From assembly GCF_003233845.1 (NCBI RefSeq), contig NZ_QKRB01000057.1, positions 434,001-498,000 of the forward strand: a stretch of DNA of 64,000 nt. Reading direction: 5' to 3'. Positions 27,147 to 35,273 of this stretch are shown one piece after another. Origin of the DNA: Paenibacillus sambharensis (lineage in GTDB: Bacteria > Bacillota > Bacilli > Paenibacillales > Paenibacillaceae). The notes under the pieces were generated by a model. The model did no database searches. It worked only from the letters and a program-made list of their open reading frames with translations, and was not told the origin of the DNA. Both the position numbers and the translations under genes were made by a program. Within the stretch, counting starts at the first letter, position 1. Every line of letters starts with the position of its first letter.

Positions 27147-27965
27147 ATGCCGGAATGGCCGGAGATGGAGACGTACCGCCGTCTGCTGTCAGAGAAAATT
27201 GCGGGGGCCCGGATTACGGGAGTAGAAGTGACTAGAAGCAAGTCTATAAATGTGGACGAGCAGCAGTTTGCGGCTGGAACCGTCGGCAGCACGGTATTGT
27301 TTGTAGAGCAGCGGGGCAAGCACCTGGTTTTTCACCTGGATAACGGAAACCGTCTGCTGCTGCATCTGATGCTGGGCGGACTGCTGTACTGGGGTGCTCA
27401 TGAAGAAGATAAGCCGGACAGAAGTGTGCAGGTGGCTGTGCATTTTGCGGCCGGCACGCTGCATTTCATCGGTCTGAGACTGGGCTATCTGCATCTGTTG
27501 ACAGCCAAGGAAACCAATAAGAAGCTTGCGGAGCTTGGCCCGGAGCCATTTGACAAAAGAATGGACGAGCAGCTGTTCAGAGCCCGTTTTGCCAAGAAAA
27601 AGGGGAAGCTGAAGACAGCGCTGGTTGATCAGTCGGTCATCGCGGGCATTGGCAACTGCTATGCGGATGAAATGGCCTTCAAGGCTGGTATCCGTCCTGA
27701 CCGGGCAATCCCCGGATTAACAGACGAAGAATGGACGAAGCTGTACAGCGCCATGAAGGAAGTGCTCTATCATGCGGCCCGTCTTGGCGGCTATATGGAG
27801 ATGCCTTTGTTCAAGGGAGACACCCTTACGGGCGGCTATAACGAGAACTGCCTCGTCTATGACCGTGAAGGGGAGCCATGCCGCGAATGCGGTACGCCTA
27901 TTGTGAAGGAAGAGCTCTCATCCCGCAAAGTCTTCTACTGCCCTAACTGCCAGCAGGAAGGGTGA
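27147..27965 (+). CDS. Fpg/Nei-family DNA glycosylase
   Basis: 272-residue base-excision glycosylase/AP lyase. Starts MPEWPEMETYR in place of the usual MPELPEVET, keeping catalytic Pro2 and Glu3. H2TH region with VIAGIGNCYADEMAF. C-terminal zinc finger with Cys pairs in EPCRECGT and FYCPNCQ and the finger Arg in SSRKVFYC. The Trp in the N-terminal signature and a lower overall match suggest a paralogue of MutM rather than MutM itself. Followed 7 bases later by endonuclease IV, a natural base-excision repair pair. Confidence 0.88.
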   Translation: MPEWPEMETYRRLLSEKIAGARITGVEVTRSKSINVDEQQFAAGTVGSTVLFVEQRGKHLVFHLDNGNRLLLHLMLGGLLYWGAHEEDKPDRSVQVAVHFAAGTLHFIGLRLGYLHLLTAKETNKKLAELGPEPFDKRMDEQLFRARFAKKKGKLKTALVDQSVIAGIGNCYADEMAFKAGIRPDRAIPGLTDEEWTKLYSAMKEVLYHAARLGGYMEMPLFKGDTLTGGYNENCLVYDREGEPCRECGTPIVKEELSSRKVFYCPNCQQEG

Positions 27966-27972
27966 GTGACAG

Positions 27973-28818
27973 GTGAAGGTGCGGATTGGCAGCCACGTCA
28001 GCATTAAGCGCGGGTTTAAGGGCGCAGCGGAAGAAGCAAGAGGGCTTGGCGGCCTGGCCTATCAGTATTTTCCCAAGAATCCCCGTTCTCTCGGTGTGAA
28101 GGAGCTTGACCGCAGGGAAGCGGAGCGCTGCGCGTCTTACTGCAGGGAGCATGGGATGGCTTCGATTGCCCATTCTCCTTATCCGGTCAACCTGGCATTT
28201 GCCCCCGAGTCGGATCATGCTGAGCGAACTGCGATATCGCTGCTGAATGATCTGGAAATTGCGGAAGCCTGCGGGTCTCTGGGCACGGTTGTTCATTTTG
28301 GAATCTATAAAGGGCCTGATATTCTGGAGGGGTACCGGCATATTATTGCCTCGCTGGACCGCGTGCTAAAGGAATGGACGGGCTCGGCCAAGATTCTAGT
28401 CGAGAATCAGGCCGGTGACCATGCGCCGATGGGTACGACTTTCGACGAGCTGGTACAGATCCGCAGCCTTAGCCGTTATCCGGAGAAAATTGGCTTTTGC
28501 CTGGATACCTGCCACCTGTTTGCAAGCGGGGTTTGGGATAGGGCTAACGGCGAGAGCTGGATGGACAAAGCAAGGGAACTGGAGTATTTCGACCACCTTG
28601 CTGCCATTCATCTGAATGACTCCATGTACGAAAGCGGGTCCCGCCGGGATCGCCATGCAGCAATCGGACAGGGAATGATTGGTGAGGATAATCTTCGCTG
28701 GCTGCTCGCGCAGCCGGAAATCCGCAGTGTACCGCTGATTTTGGAGACGCCTGAGCCAGAGGGCTATCCCCACAGGAAGCAGCTGCTTACGGTTGCTAAT
28801 CTGCTCGGCCTGGATTAG
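27973..28818 (+). CDS. nfo: Endonuclease IV family AP endonuclease
   Basis: 281-residue TIM-barrel AP endonuclease. Trinuclear zinc ligands are seen in order: GSHVS, VVHFG, LVENQAGD, FCLDTCHLFASG (Asp, His), AIHLNDS, SRRDRHAAIGQG (Asp, His) and LILETPEPEG (Glu). GTG start at 27973 with AGGAAGGG about 10 bases upstream, overlapping the end of the glycosylase region. Slightly divergent in length but all metal motifs are present. Nicks abasic sites such as those made by the upstream glycosylase. Confidence 0.93.
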   Translation: MKVRIGSHVSIKRGFKGAAEEARGLGGLAYQYFPKNPRSLGVKELDRREAERCASYCREHGMASIAHSPYPVNLAFAPESDHAERTAISLLNDLEIAEACGSLGTVVHFGIYKGPDILEGYRHIIASLDRVLKEWTGSAKILVENQAGDHAPMGTTFDELVQIRSLSRYPEKIGFCLDTCHLFASGVWDRANGESWMDKARELEYFDHLAAIHLNDSMYESGSRRDRHAAIGQGMIGEDNLRWLLAQPEIRSVPLILETPEPEGYPHRKQLLTVANLLGLD

Positions 28819-28846
28819 ATTGATGGAATGCTTGGGAGGTGCAGGC

Positions 28847-29191
28847 TTGATACATATTTACCTGGATGATTACAGGCGTTGTCCGGCAGGGTTCGCTCTT
28901 GCGCGGAATGCAGAGGAATGCAAGCTGCTGCTCGATTCGGAGGATGTCGATCTGTTATCGCTGGACTTTGAGCTTGGATACGGAGAGCCAAACGGTATGG
29001 AGGTTGTACGCCACATCCTGGAGACAGGCAGGTTTCCGCGGCGGATTTACATGCACACCTCCAGCCCGTCTGGACGGATGCAGATGTATGCGGCTTTAAT
29101 GGAGCGAGCCCCCAAGGACGTCCTGCTCGTTAACGGGCCGATGCCGGATTCGCTGATTGAAGAGATAGGGCGCACAAGCAGCAATAAGTGA
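28847..29191 (+). CDS. cREC-type receiver domain protein (cyclic-phosphate processing receiver family)
   Basis: Stand-alone receiver-like protein of 114 residues. Starts MIHIYLDDYR (acidic pair Asp7-Asp8), followed by LLSLDFELGYGEPNGMEVVRH with the Asp in the phosphoacceptor position, and YMHTSSPSG in place of the usual Thr/Ser loop. These features match the cREC class that has been proposed to act in cyclic phosphate processing. TTG start at 28847 with GGGAGGTG 5 bases upstream; an ATG at 28793 would overlap nfo. Directly between nfo and an ABC ATPase gene. Confidence 0.72.
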   Translation: MIHIYLDDYRRCPAGFALARNAEECKLLLDSEDVDLLSLDFELGYGEPNGMEVVRHILETGRFPRRIYMHTSSPSGRMQMYAALMERAPKDVLLVNGPMPDSLIEEIGRTSSNK

Positions 29192-29210
29192 AGGTAAGGT
29201 GAACAACACG

Positions 29211-29993
29211 ATGATATCTTTATCGCAGCTGGTCTTGCAGCGTGACGAGAGGGTAATACTGGACGGTGTGAATCTCCAGGTTAATAAGGGCGAGCATTGG
29301 GTTATTCTCGGCAGGAACGGATCGGGCAAAACAACCATTCTGGAGATGATCACCGGGTATCTGTTCCCAACCTCGGGAACAGTGGATGTGCTCGGCCACC
29401 GGTACGGACGTGTTGATGTGCGAGAGGTGCGGAAGCGTATCGGTTACATCAGCCAGTCTGTTATTGAGAAAATGTCATTAAGCGATCCCGTCTGGGAAAT
29501 CGTCGCTACAGGCGAATATGCCTTTCTCCGCTTCTACCAGGAGATCGAACCGGCGGTCATCCGCAAGGCGAAGGCGATGCTTGAGGACTTTGGGATCGGC
29601 CACTTAAGCAGCCAGCCGTTCGGTACACTCTCCCAAGGCGAGCGCAAGAAGGCGCTGCTTGCAAGAGCGCTTATGTCATCCCCGGAGCTGTTAATTATGG
29701 ACGAGCCCTGTGCGGGTCTCGATCTATACGAACGGGAGAAGCTGCTGAATGACCTGAACAAGCTTGGCAAACGGGATATGACCGTTCTCTACGTTACTCA
29801 TCATATCGAAGAAATCATACCGCTCTTTACTCATGTAGCATTAGTTCATGAAGGAAGCATCGCGGCGGCCGGTCCTAAGCAGGAAGTGCTGACAGGCGAT
29901 ATATTGGGTTCGGCATACGAGCTGCCGGTTGAAGTGGATTGGGTGCATGACCGGCCATGGATCCGGGTAGCCCCGAAGGGAGATGCAGGCTGA
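29211..29993 (+). CDS. YlmA-like ABC transporter ATP-binding protein
   Basis: 260-residue ABC ATPase. Walker A GRNGSGKTT, Q-loop GYISQS, signature LSQGERKKALLARAL, Walker B LLIMDEP, and switch His in YVTHHIEE. The sequence style resembles B. subtilis YlmA, a soluble ATPase without an adjacent permease; none is present here either. Start chosen at ATG 29211 (AAGGTGA 8 bases upstream); GTG 29199 is an alternative. The stop overlaps the next start. Confidence 0.85.
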   Translation: MISLSQLVLQRDERVILDGVNLQVNKGEHWVILGRNGSGKTTILEMITGYLFPTSGTVDVLGHRYGRVDVREVRKRIGYISQSVIEKMSLSDPVWEIVATGEYAFLRFYQEIEPAVIRKAKAMLEDFGIGHLSSQPFGTLSQGERKKALLARALMSSPELLIMDEPCAGLDLYEREKLLNDLNKLGKRDMTVLYVTHHIEEIIPLFTHVALVHEGSIAAAGPKQEVLTGDILGSAYELPVEVDWVHDRPWIRVAPKGDAG

Positions 29994-31009
29994 TGCGTTG
30001 GCTGTGCACGGCGAATCGCGGATTCGCGAACTACGCACTGGAAGAACTGCGGCGGCTCTTTGATGTAAAGGCCGTGAAGCAGATTGCTGCTGGTGAAATA
30101 TTTACTATTGAGACCGACCTGGAACGAGAAGCCATGCTGGAGGCCATTCAGGCCAAAGAGCCGATCTTCCTCCGGCATATTCAGCCTGTTGACCGGACAG
30201 TTACCATTGAGGGGAATGCGGATGACCTGAACCATCTCTCCGAGCTGGTACGCAACGCAAAGCCGGTGTTCAGCGGCAAACGGACGGCGGTTCATATCCG
30301 GCGCAGCGCGTCGAGTCCCTATCATTATACCGCCTCGGACACCAAGGGTGTTCTGGATGCCGTGCTGGATGAACTGGACAGTGAGCCGGTTATGCAGAAC
30401 CCGGATATTATTCTGTCCATCTACGCCGCGGGTGAAGAGCTGCTGGCGGGATGGGGAACCCCTGGCGAGCTGCTGTCGGACTGGCCGGGCGGAGCCGTTC
30501 GTTTTCAGCGGGAGGAGGAACAGATCTCAAGGGCAAAATTCAAGCTGCTGGAAGCGGAACGGGCATTTGGCCTTCATCTTGAGGATTACAAGGAAGCGCT
30601 CGATATCGGGGCGGCTCCTGGCGGCTGGACATCACTGCTGCTTGAACGCGGCTGTGCGGTTACGGCGGTTGATCCTGCCGATCTGCACCCCTCTCTAATG
30701 GATCATCCAAGGCTTGCCTATTTCAAGAAGAATGCCGGGGAAGTCAAGTTTCGTCCCGACACCTTTGATCTGCTGGTATGCGATATGAGCTGGAGTCCGA
30801 TGCTGATGGTGAAGCTGGTACTGGATCTGCAGGCATCTCTTGAGCGGGGAGGCACGGCCATTATTACGATCAAGCTGATGCACCGCAAGCCGCTGCAGAC
30901 GATCCGGGACGTGATCCGGAAGCTGGAGGAATCGTCCTTCAAGCTGCTCAAAGCCAAACAATTGTTTCACAACCGGGATGAAATTACGTTATACTTAAAC
31001 AAGATATAG
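29993..31009 (+). CDS. RlmM/FtsJ-like SAM-dependent methyltransferase
   Basis: 338-residue methyltransferase. The N-terminal part (WLCTANRGFANYALEEL) resembles a THUMP-like RNA-binding region, and the C-terminal Rossmann domain has SAM motif ALDIGAAPGGWTSLLL with later CDMSW and TIKLM. This matches 2'-O-ribose methyltransferases of the RrmJ/FtsJ and RlmM type, so a rRNA target is likely but unproven. ATG 29993 overlaps the preceding stop (TGATG). A strong terminator ends the operon. Confidence 0.85.
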   Translation: MRWLCTANRGFANYALEELRRLFDVKAVKQIAAGEIFTIETDLEREAMLEAIQAKEPIFLRHIQPVDRTVTIEGNADDLNHLSELVRNAKPVFSGKRTAVHIRRSASSPYHYTASDTKGVLDAVLDELDSEPVMQNPDIILSIYAAGEELLAGWGTPGELLSDWPGGAVRFQREEEQISRAKFKLLEAERAFGLHLEDYKEALDIGAAPGGWTSLLLERGCAVTAVDPADLHPSLMDHPRLAYFKKNAGEVKFRPDTFDLLVCDMSWSPMLMVKLVLDLQASLERGGTAIITIKLMHRKPLQTIRDVIRKLEESSFKLLKAKQLFHNRDEITLYLNKI

Positions 31010-31023
31010 CAGTACCATTCGGG

Positions 31024-31067
31024 AAAGAATCCCGGTTTGATGCCCAGGCATCAGACCGGGATTCTTT
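31024..31067 (+). terminator. Intrinsic terminator of the mrfAB-nfo run
   Basis: Long stem AAAGAATCCCGGT-TGATGCC paired with GGCATCA-ACCGGGATTCTTT, three-base loop, then TTTTG. Confidence 0.9.
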
Positions 31068-31108
31068 TGTATTATCGGACAAACATCGGAATCTGGAGGG
31101 TTGTATAG

Positions 31109-32767
31109 ATGGATATTTATAATAGGGGCACGAGCTGGAGTCTATCAGCAGGGGATGTCATTGCAGACCGGTACGAAATACAAGCACTGGTAGGCAGAGG
31201 AGGGATGGGTACCGTTTATGCAGCGGCAGATTTGAGGCTTGGCGGCAAAAAGCGAGCTTTGAAGCTGCTTCCCATGTCCATCAGCACAGAGAAGAGCATC
31301 GACGCGGAAGTCGCTGTGCTGATGCGGATCAATCATCCGCGTCTGCCGCAGATCATGGATTACCTTCCAAGCGATCACGCTTCCGGCTCTCCGGCTGTAC
31401 TGGTGATGGATTTTGCAGAGGGAGAAACGGTAGCGGCATTCTTCGAACGAAGCGGCCGGAGGATGGAGCTGCATCGGGCTGTAGATATAGCTTCTCAGCT
31501 GTGTTCAGCGCTGGAATACCTGCATGAGCAGGACCCGCCCATCATCCACCGGGACATTAAGCCTTCCAATATCATGCTGGATTCTGGAGGCTTTGTACGA
31601 CTGATTGATTTTGGAATCTCCCGGCTGGTAAAGCATAATCAGCAGCAGGATACAACGAAGCTCGGCACACCAGGATTTGCTGCACCGGAGCAGGGAGGCA
31701 GTTCAGGTCAGACCGATGCGCGCAGTGATCTGTACAGTGTCGGGGCGCTCCTCTATTATATGCTGAGCGGCGGATGCCTTCCCAACTTGCAGACAAGCGG
31801 TCTAGGAACCGCTGAACGGCGGCAGCTTTCATCTGAACTTCCGGATGCCGTGTTCGACTTATTGAACCGGCTGCTGCAGCATAATCCCGGCATGCGGCCA
31901 TCATCAGCCGCTGAGCTGGCAGCACTGCTGCTGCATATTGCTGGCGGAAGTGACCAGCAGATGCCGTTCCGCAAGCAGGTCAGGTACGAACTACGGGCAG
32001 TTCCGCTTGTTGGTGTGGTCTCTATGGCTTCCGGTTCGGGAGGGACCTATACCGCCGTCAATATCGCAAGACTTCTTGGCGATTCCGGCCATCGGGCAAT
32101 CTATATCGAACATCCTGCTCTTGAACCTGAAGCTTATATGCTGCTGGATGGAAGCCGGAGGCAGCAAGAGGCCGGGGAGAGGGGGAGATCTGTTTACAGG
32201 CCGCTTGATATGAGATATACAGGATGGGTGGAGGAGGAGTGCTGGTTCCATACGCTTTGTCCCGATTCGGGGGGGAGCGGCACAGGACGGCTCTCAGCCG
32301 TTCTGGATCAGCCGGAGCTGATGAAAGGGCTTAGTCTGGCCTTCCAAGCGGGCGAGCCATGCACGCCAGTTCTCGATTTGTCTTCTGCGTGGACGGAGCA
32401 GGCCGCCTCAGAGTGGCCGGGAAAGTGTGATATCCTTCTGATGGTAGCCGATCCCTGCATGGCCAGATGGACCCGCAGGCGGCTGACGAAGTGGCGCGAG
32501 ATATGCGGCTACAGAAGTGTTCATAACAGGGCCACTTACTGGATCGCGAATAAGGATATTCGTTTTGCCGGGCGCAGTGAATGGCTGTCCGCGATGGGGG
32601 AGCCGCCGGTAGCTGTTCTGGAGCATCTGCCGGTTCAGGAATGGCTGGAATGGCAGTGGAAGGGGAAATGGGCAACCGAGCACCGCAAATGGCGTACAGC
32701 CATTGAGAGCGCGCTTCGTCCCGTACTGGAGAGGATTGTTTCCTATCAAGCCGAAACCCAGTGGTGA
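31109..32767 (+). CDS. Hanks-type Ser/Thr kinase fused to a ParA/MinD-like domain
   Basis: 552 residues. Kinase domain 20-275: Gly loop GRGGMG (29-34), Lys52, HRD with Asp149, KPSN, DFG 167-169 and APE 192-194, so it looks active. After a linker, about 297-552 resembles a ParA/MinD/CpaE-type ATPase (VGVVSMASGSGGTYTAVNIARLLG), but the P-loop lysine is absent (positions 305-315). No transmembrane segment or PASTA repeats are seen, so it is not PrkC. Single gene between a terminator and an ABC-F gene. RBS CTGGAGGG. Targets unknown. Confidence 0.85.
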   Translation: MDIYNRGTSWSLSAGDVIADRYEIQALVGRGGMGTVYAAADLRLGGKKRALKLLPMSISTEKSIDAEVAVLMRINHPRLPQIMDYLPSDHASGSPAVLVMDFAEGETVAAFFERSGRRMELHRAVDIASQLCSALEYLHEQDPPIIHRDIKPSNIMLDSGGFVRLIDFGISRLVKHNQQQDTTKLGTPGFAAPEQGGSSGQTDARSDLYSVGALLYYMLSGGCLPNLQTSGLGTAERRQLSSELPDAVFDLLNRLLQHNPGMRPSSAAELAALLLHIAGGSDQQMPFRKQVRYELRAVPLVGVVSMASGSGGTYTAVNIARLLGDSGHRAIYIEHPALEPEAYMLLDGSRRQQEAGERGRSVYRPLDMRYTGWVEEECWFHTLCPDSGGSGTGRLSAVLDQPELMKGLSLAFQAGEPCTPVLDLSSAWTEQAASEWPGKCDILLMVADPCMARWTRRRLTKWREICGYRSVHNRATYWIANKDIRFAGRSEWLSAMGEPPVAVLEHLPVQEWLEWQWKGKWATEHRKWRTAIESALRPVLERIVSYQAETQW

Positions 32768-32854
32768 TCCGCCTGGCATGATTACGGTGAGGTCTGCCGC
32801 GAATAGATTGTTGGCTGGTATCTTGCAGCACCGGGGGATTTTCTCGCTCAGTTG

Positions 32855-32863
32855 TGATACAAT
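32855..32863 (+). promoter_or_regulatory. Extended -10 promoter of the ABC-F gene
   Basis: TGATACAAT (extended -10), no good -35. Leader of about 50 bases to the ATG. Confidence 0.5.
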
Positions 32864-32921
32864 GTTGCCTGGTGGCATTTGCGGCCTATTTGATGATCTA
32901 TTATGGATTGGAGCTTGAGAA

Positions 32922-34478
32922 ATGAGTTTATTAACAGTAGAAGAACTGTCACATAATTTCGGAGAACGGACTCTCTTCAAAGATGTATCCTTTCGTCTGC
33001 TCGCAGGCGAGCATGTCGGGTTGGTAGGTGCTAACGGCGCCGGCAAGTCTACCTTGATGAACATTCTGACCGGCAAGGTGCTTAAGGATAACGGCCGAGT
33101 GGAATGGACGCCTAAGATCCGTTATGGTTACCTCGATCAGCATACAGCACTGACACCCGGGCATACCATCCGGGATGTATTGAAGGATGCCTTCCTGCCG
33201 CTGCTTGAGCTGGAGCAGGAAATGAACGATATAGCCGTGCAGATGGCCGAGGCAGATCCGGATACATTGGAGCAGCTCCTTGAGCGTATGGGTGAAATCC
33301 AAGAAGCGCTGGAAATCGGCGATTTTTATATGATAGATGTGAAAGTGGAAGAGATGGCGAACGGTCTGGGCCTGAATGCGATTGGCTTGGAACGCGACGT
33401 TGCATCGCTCAGCGGCGGTCAGCGCACCAAGGTGCTGCTTGCCAAGCTGCTTCTAGAGAAGCCGGTTGTCCTGCTGCTTGACGAGCCGACCAACTATCTG
33501 GATGAAGAGCATATTACATGGCTGACGAATTACCTGCGTAATTATCCTTATGCGTTCATGCTGATTTCCCACGATACCGGATTCATGAACGAAGTGGTGG
33601 ATGTGATCTATCATTTGGAGTTTGCCAAGCTTACGCGCTATACGGCTAACTATGAGAAATTCCTGCAGATGGCGGAGATGAACAAGAACCAGCATATCGA
33701 TGCTTATGAGAAGCAGCAGGAATTCATCAAGAAGCAGGAAGACTTCATCCAGCGGAACAAGGCGAGATATTCGACCTCCGGCCGGGCGAAGAGCCGTGAG
33801 AAGCAGCTTGATCGTATGGAGCGGATCGACCGTCCGGAAGAAGCTGCGAAGCCGACATTCCAGTTTAAGGAAGCCCGTACGAGCGGCAAGACGATCGTAG
33901 AGGCCACCGGCCTTGTCATCGGTTATAACAAACCGCTGCTGCCAACAATGGATGTACTGATTGAGCGCGGCGAGAAAATCGCCATTGTCGGGATGAACGG
34001 TGTCGGCAAATCGACGCTTCTGAAGACATTGCTTGGCAAAATTCAGCCTCTCGACGGCAAAGTATACCGTGGTGATTATCTGCATCCGGCTTATTTCGAG
34101 CAGGAGGTCAAGGGACAGCCAATATCGCCGCTTGATGATGTCTGGAATGAATTCTCGCATATGAACCAGCATGAGGTTCGGGCTGCGCTGGCACGTTGCG
34201 GCCTGAAGAATGAGCATATTACCCGCAACCTGAATCAGCTGAGCGGCGGCGAACAAGCCAAGGTGAGATTATGCAAGCTCATGCTTCGTGAGAGCAACTG
34301 GATTCTGTTCGACGAGCCGACCAACCACTTGGATGTTGTGGCTAAGGCCGAACTGAAGAGAGCTCTTCAGTCCTATAAGGGGACAATCATATTGGTATCC
34401 CATGAACCTGACTTTTATGAGGATTGGGTTACGAAGGTATGGGATGTCGAAGCCTGGTCGCGGCAGACAGCCAATTAA
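32922..34478 (+). CDS. ABC-F family ATPase (YkpA/YbiT-like)
   Basis: 518-residue soluble twin-ATPase of the ABC-F family. First domain: GANGAGKST, SLSGGQRTKV, LLLDEPTNYLD. A charged helical linker (residues about 240-310: NKNQHIDAYEKQQEFIKKQ) is the ribosome-facing P-site motif. Second domain: GMNGVGKST, QLSGGEQAKV, LFDEPTNHLD. Length and linker point to the YkpA/YbiT housekeeping branch rather than antibiotic-resistance ARE branches. The RBS is weak; an extended -10 promoter lies 60 bases upstream. Confidence 0.92.
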   Translation: MSLLTVEELSHNFGERTLFKDVSFRLLAGEHVGLVGANGAGKSTLMNILTGKVLKDNGRVEWTPKIRYGYLDQHTALTPGHTIRDVLKDAFLPLLELEQEMNDIAVQMAEADPDTLEQLLERMGEIQEALEIGDFYMIDVKVEEMANGLGLNAIGLERDVASLSGGQRTKVLLAKLLLEKPVVLLLDEPTNYLDEEHITWLTNYLRNYPYAFMLISHDTGFMNEVVDVIYHLEFAKLTRYTANYEKFLQMAEMNKNQHIDAYEKQQEFIKKQEDFIQRNKARYSTSGRAKSREKQLDRMERIDRPEEAAKPTFQFKEARTSGKTIVEATGLVIGYNKPLLPTMDVLIERGEKIAIVGMNGVGKSTLLKTLLGKIQPLDGKVYRGDYLHPAYFEQEVKGQPISPLDDVWNEFSHMNQHEVRAALARCGLKNEHITRNLNQLSGGEQAKVRLCKLMLRESNWILFDEPTNHLDVVAKAELKRALQSYKGTIILVSHEPDFYEDWVTKVWDVEAWSRQTAN

Positions 34479-34574
34479 TGCTGGTTACCGGGTAATCGTA
34501 ATGTATATCCTGCGTCAGATATTCGGCAGGCGGTATATTAATTCTGTGAGGCAAACAGGAAGCAGGTGAACAAG

Positions 34575-35273
34575 ATGAGTGAAAGGCTGCTCGTAATTGA
34601 AGATGAGGAGGGCATTGCCCGCATTCTTCAGCTTGAGCTGGAGCACGAAGGCTATGAAGTAGGACGTGCAGAGGATGGCAGGACAGGGCTTGAGATGGCC
34701 TCCTCCGGAGAATGGGACTTGGTGCTGCTGGATGTTATGCTTCCCGGCATTAACGGGATCGAGGTGCTCAGAAGGCTGCGCAGCGCAGGCAATCCGATTC
34801 CTGTCGTTCTTCTGACTGCACGTGATACAGTGCCTGATAAGGTTAGCGGCTTTGAGACTGGTGCCAATGACTATATAACCAAGCCTTTTGCAATGGAGGA
34901 GCTGCTGGCCCGGGTACGCAATCTTCTGCGGATCTTCCAGCAGCAATCGAAGGATAGCGAAGGTGCCGACGTTCTGAAGGCGGCCGAGCTGACCATCGAG
35001 CTGCGAACCCGCAAAGTGTTCCGCAAGGAGCTGGCGATCGAGCTGACGCCGCGTGAATTTGATCTGCTGGTGTATCTGGCCGAGAACAAGAACCGCGAGA
35101 AGACGCGCGAAGAAATTCTGTCAGATGTCTGGGGCTATGATTTCATCGGAGAAACCAATCTGGTTGATGTTTATATCCGTTATTTGAGACAGAAGATTGA
35201 CAGGGGCTTCCGCTATAAGCTTATTCATACCATTCGCGGCGTCGGTTATATGCTGAAGGAGCCGGATGCATGA
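34575..35273 (+). CDS. OmpR-family response regulator
   Basis: 232-residue response regulator. Receiver with acidic pair in VIEDEEG, phosphoacceptor Asp53 in LVLLDVMLPG, Thr in VLLTARD and Lys in YITKPF. C-terminal winged helix (OmpR/PhoB type) with LTPREFDLLVYLAEN and YIRYLRQKID. ArlR/CssR-like in general pattern, but target genes cannot be named. ATG 34575 chosen over GTG 34566, since AGGTGA is 5 bases upstream. The kinase gene overlaps its stop by 4 bases. Confidence 0.92.
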   Translation: MSERLLVIEDEEGIARILQLELEHEGYEVGRAEDGRTGLEMASSGEWDLVLLDVMLPGINGIEVLRRLRSAGNPIPVVLLTARDTVPDKVSGFETGANDYITKPFAMEELLARVRNLLRIFQQQSKDSEGADVLKAAELTIELRTRKVFRKELAIELTPREFDLLVYLAENKNREKTREEILSDVWGYDFIGETNLVDVYIRYLRQKIDRGFRYKLIHTIRGVGYMLKEPDA

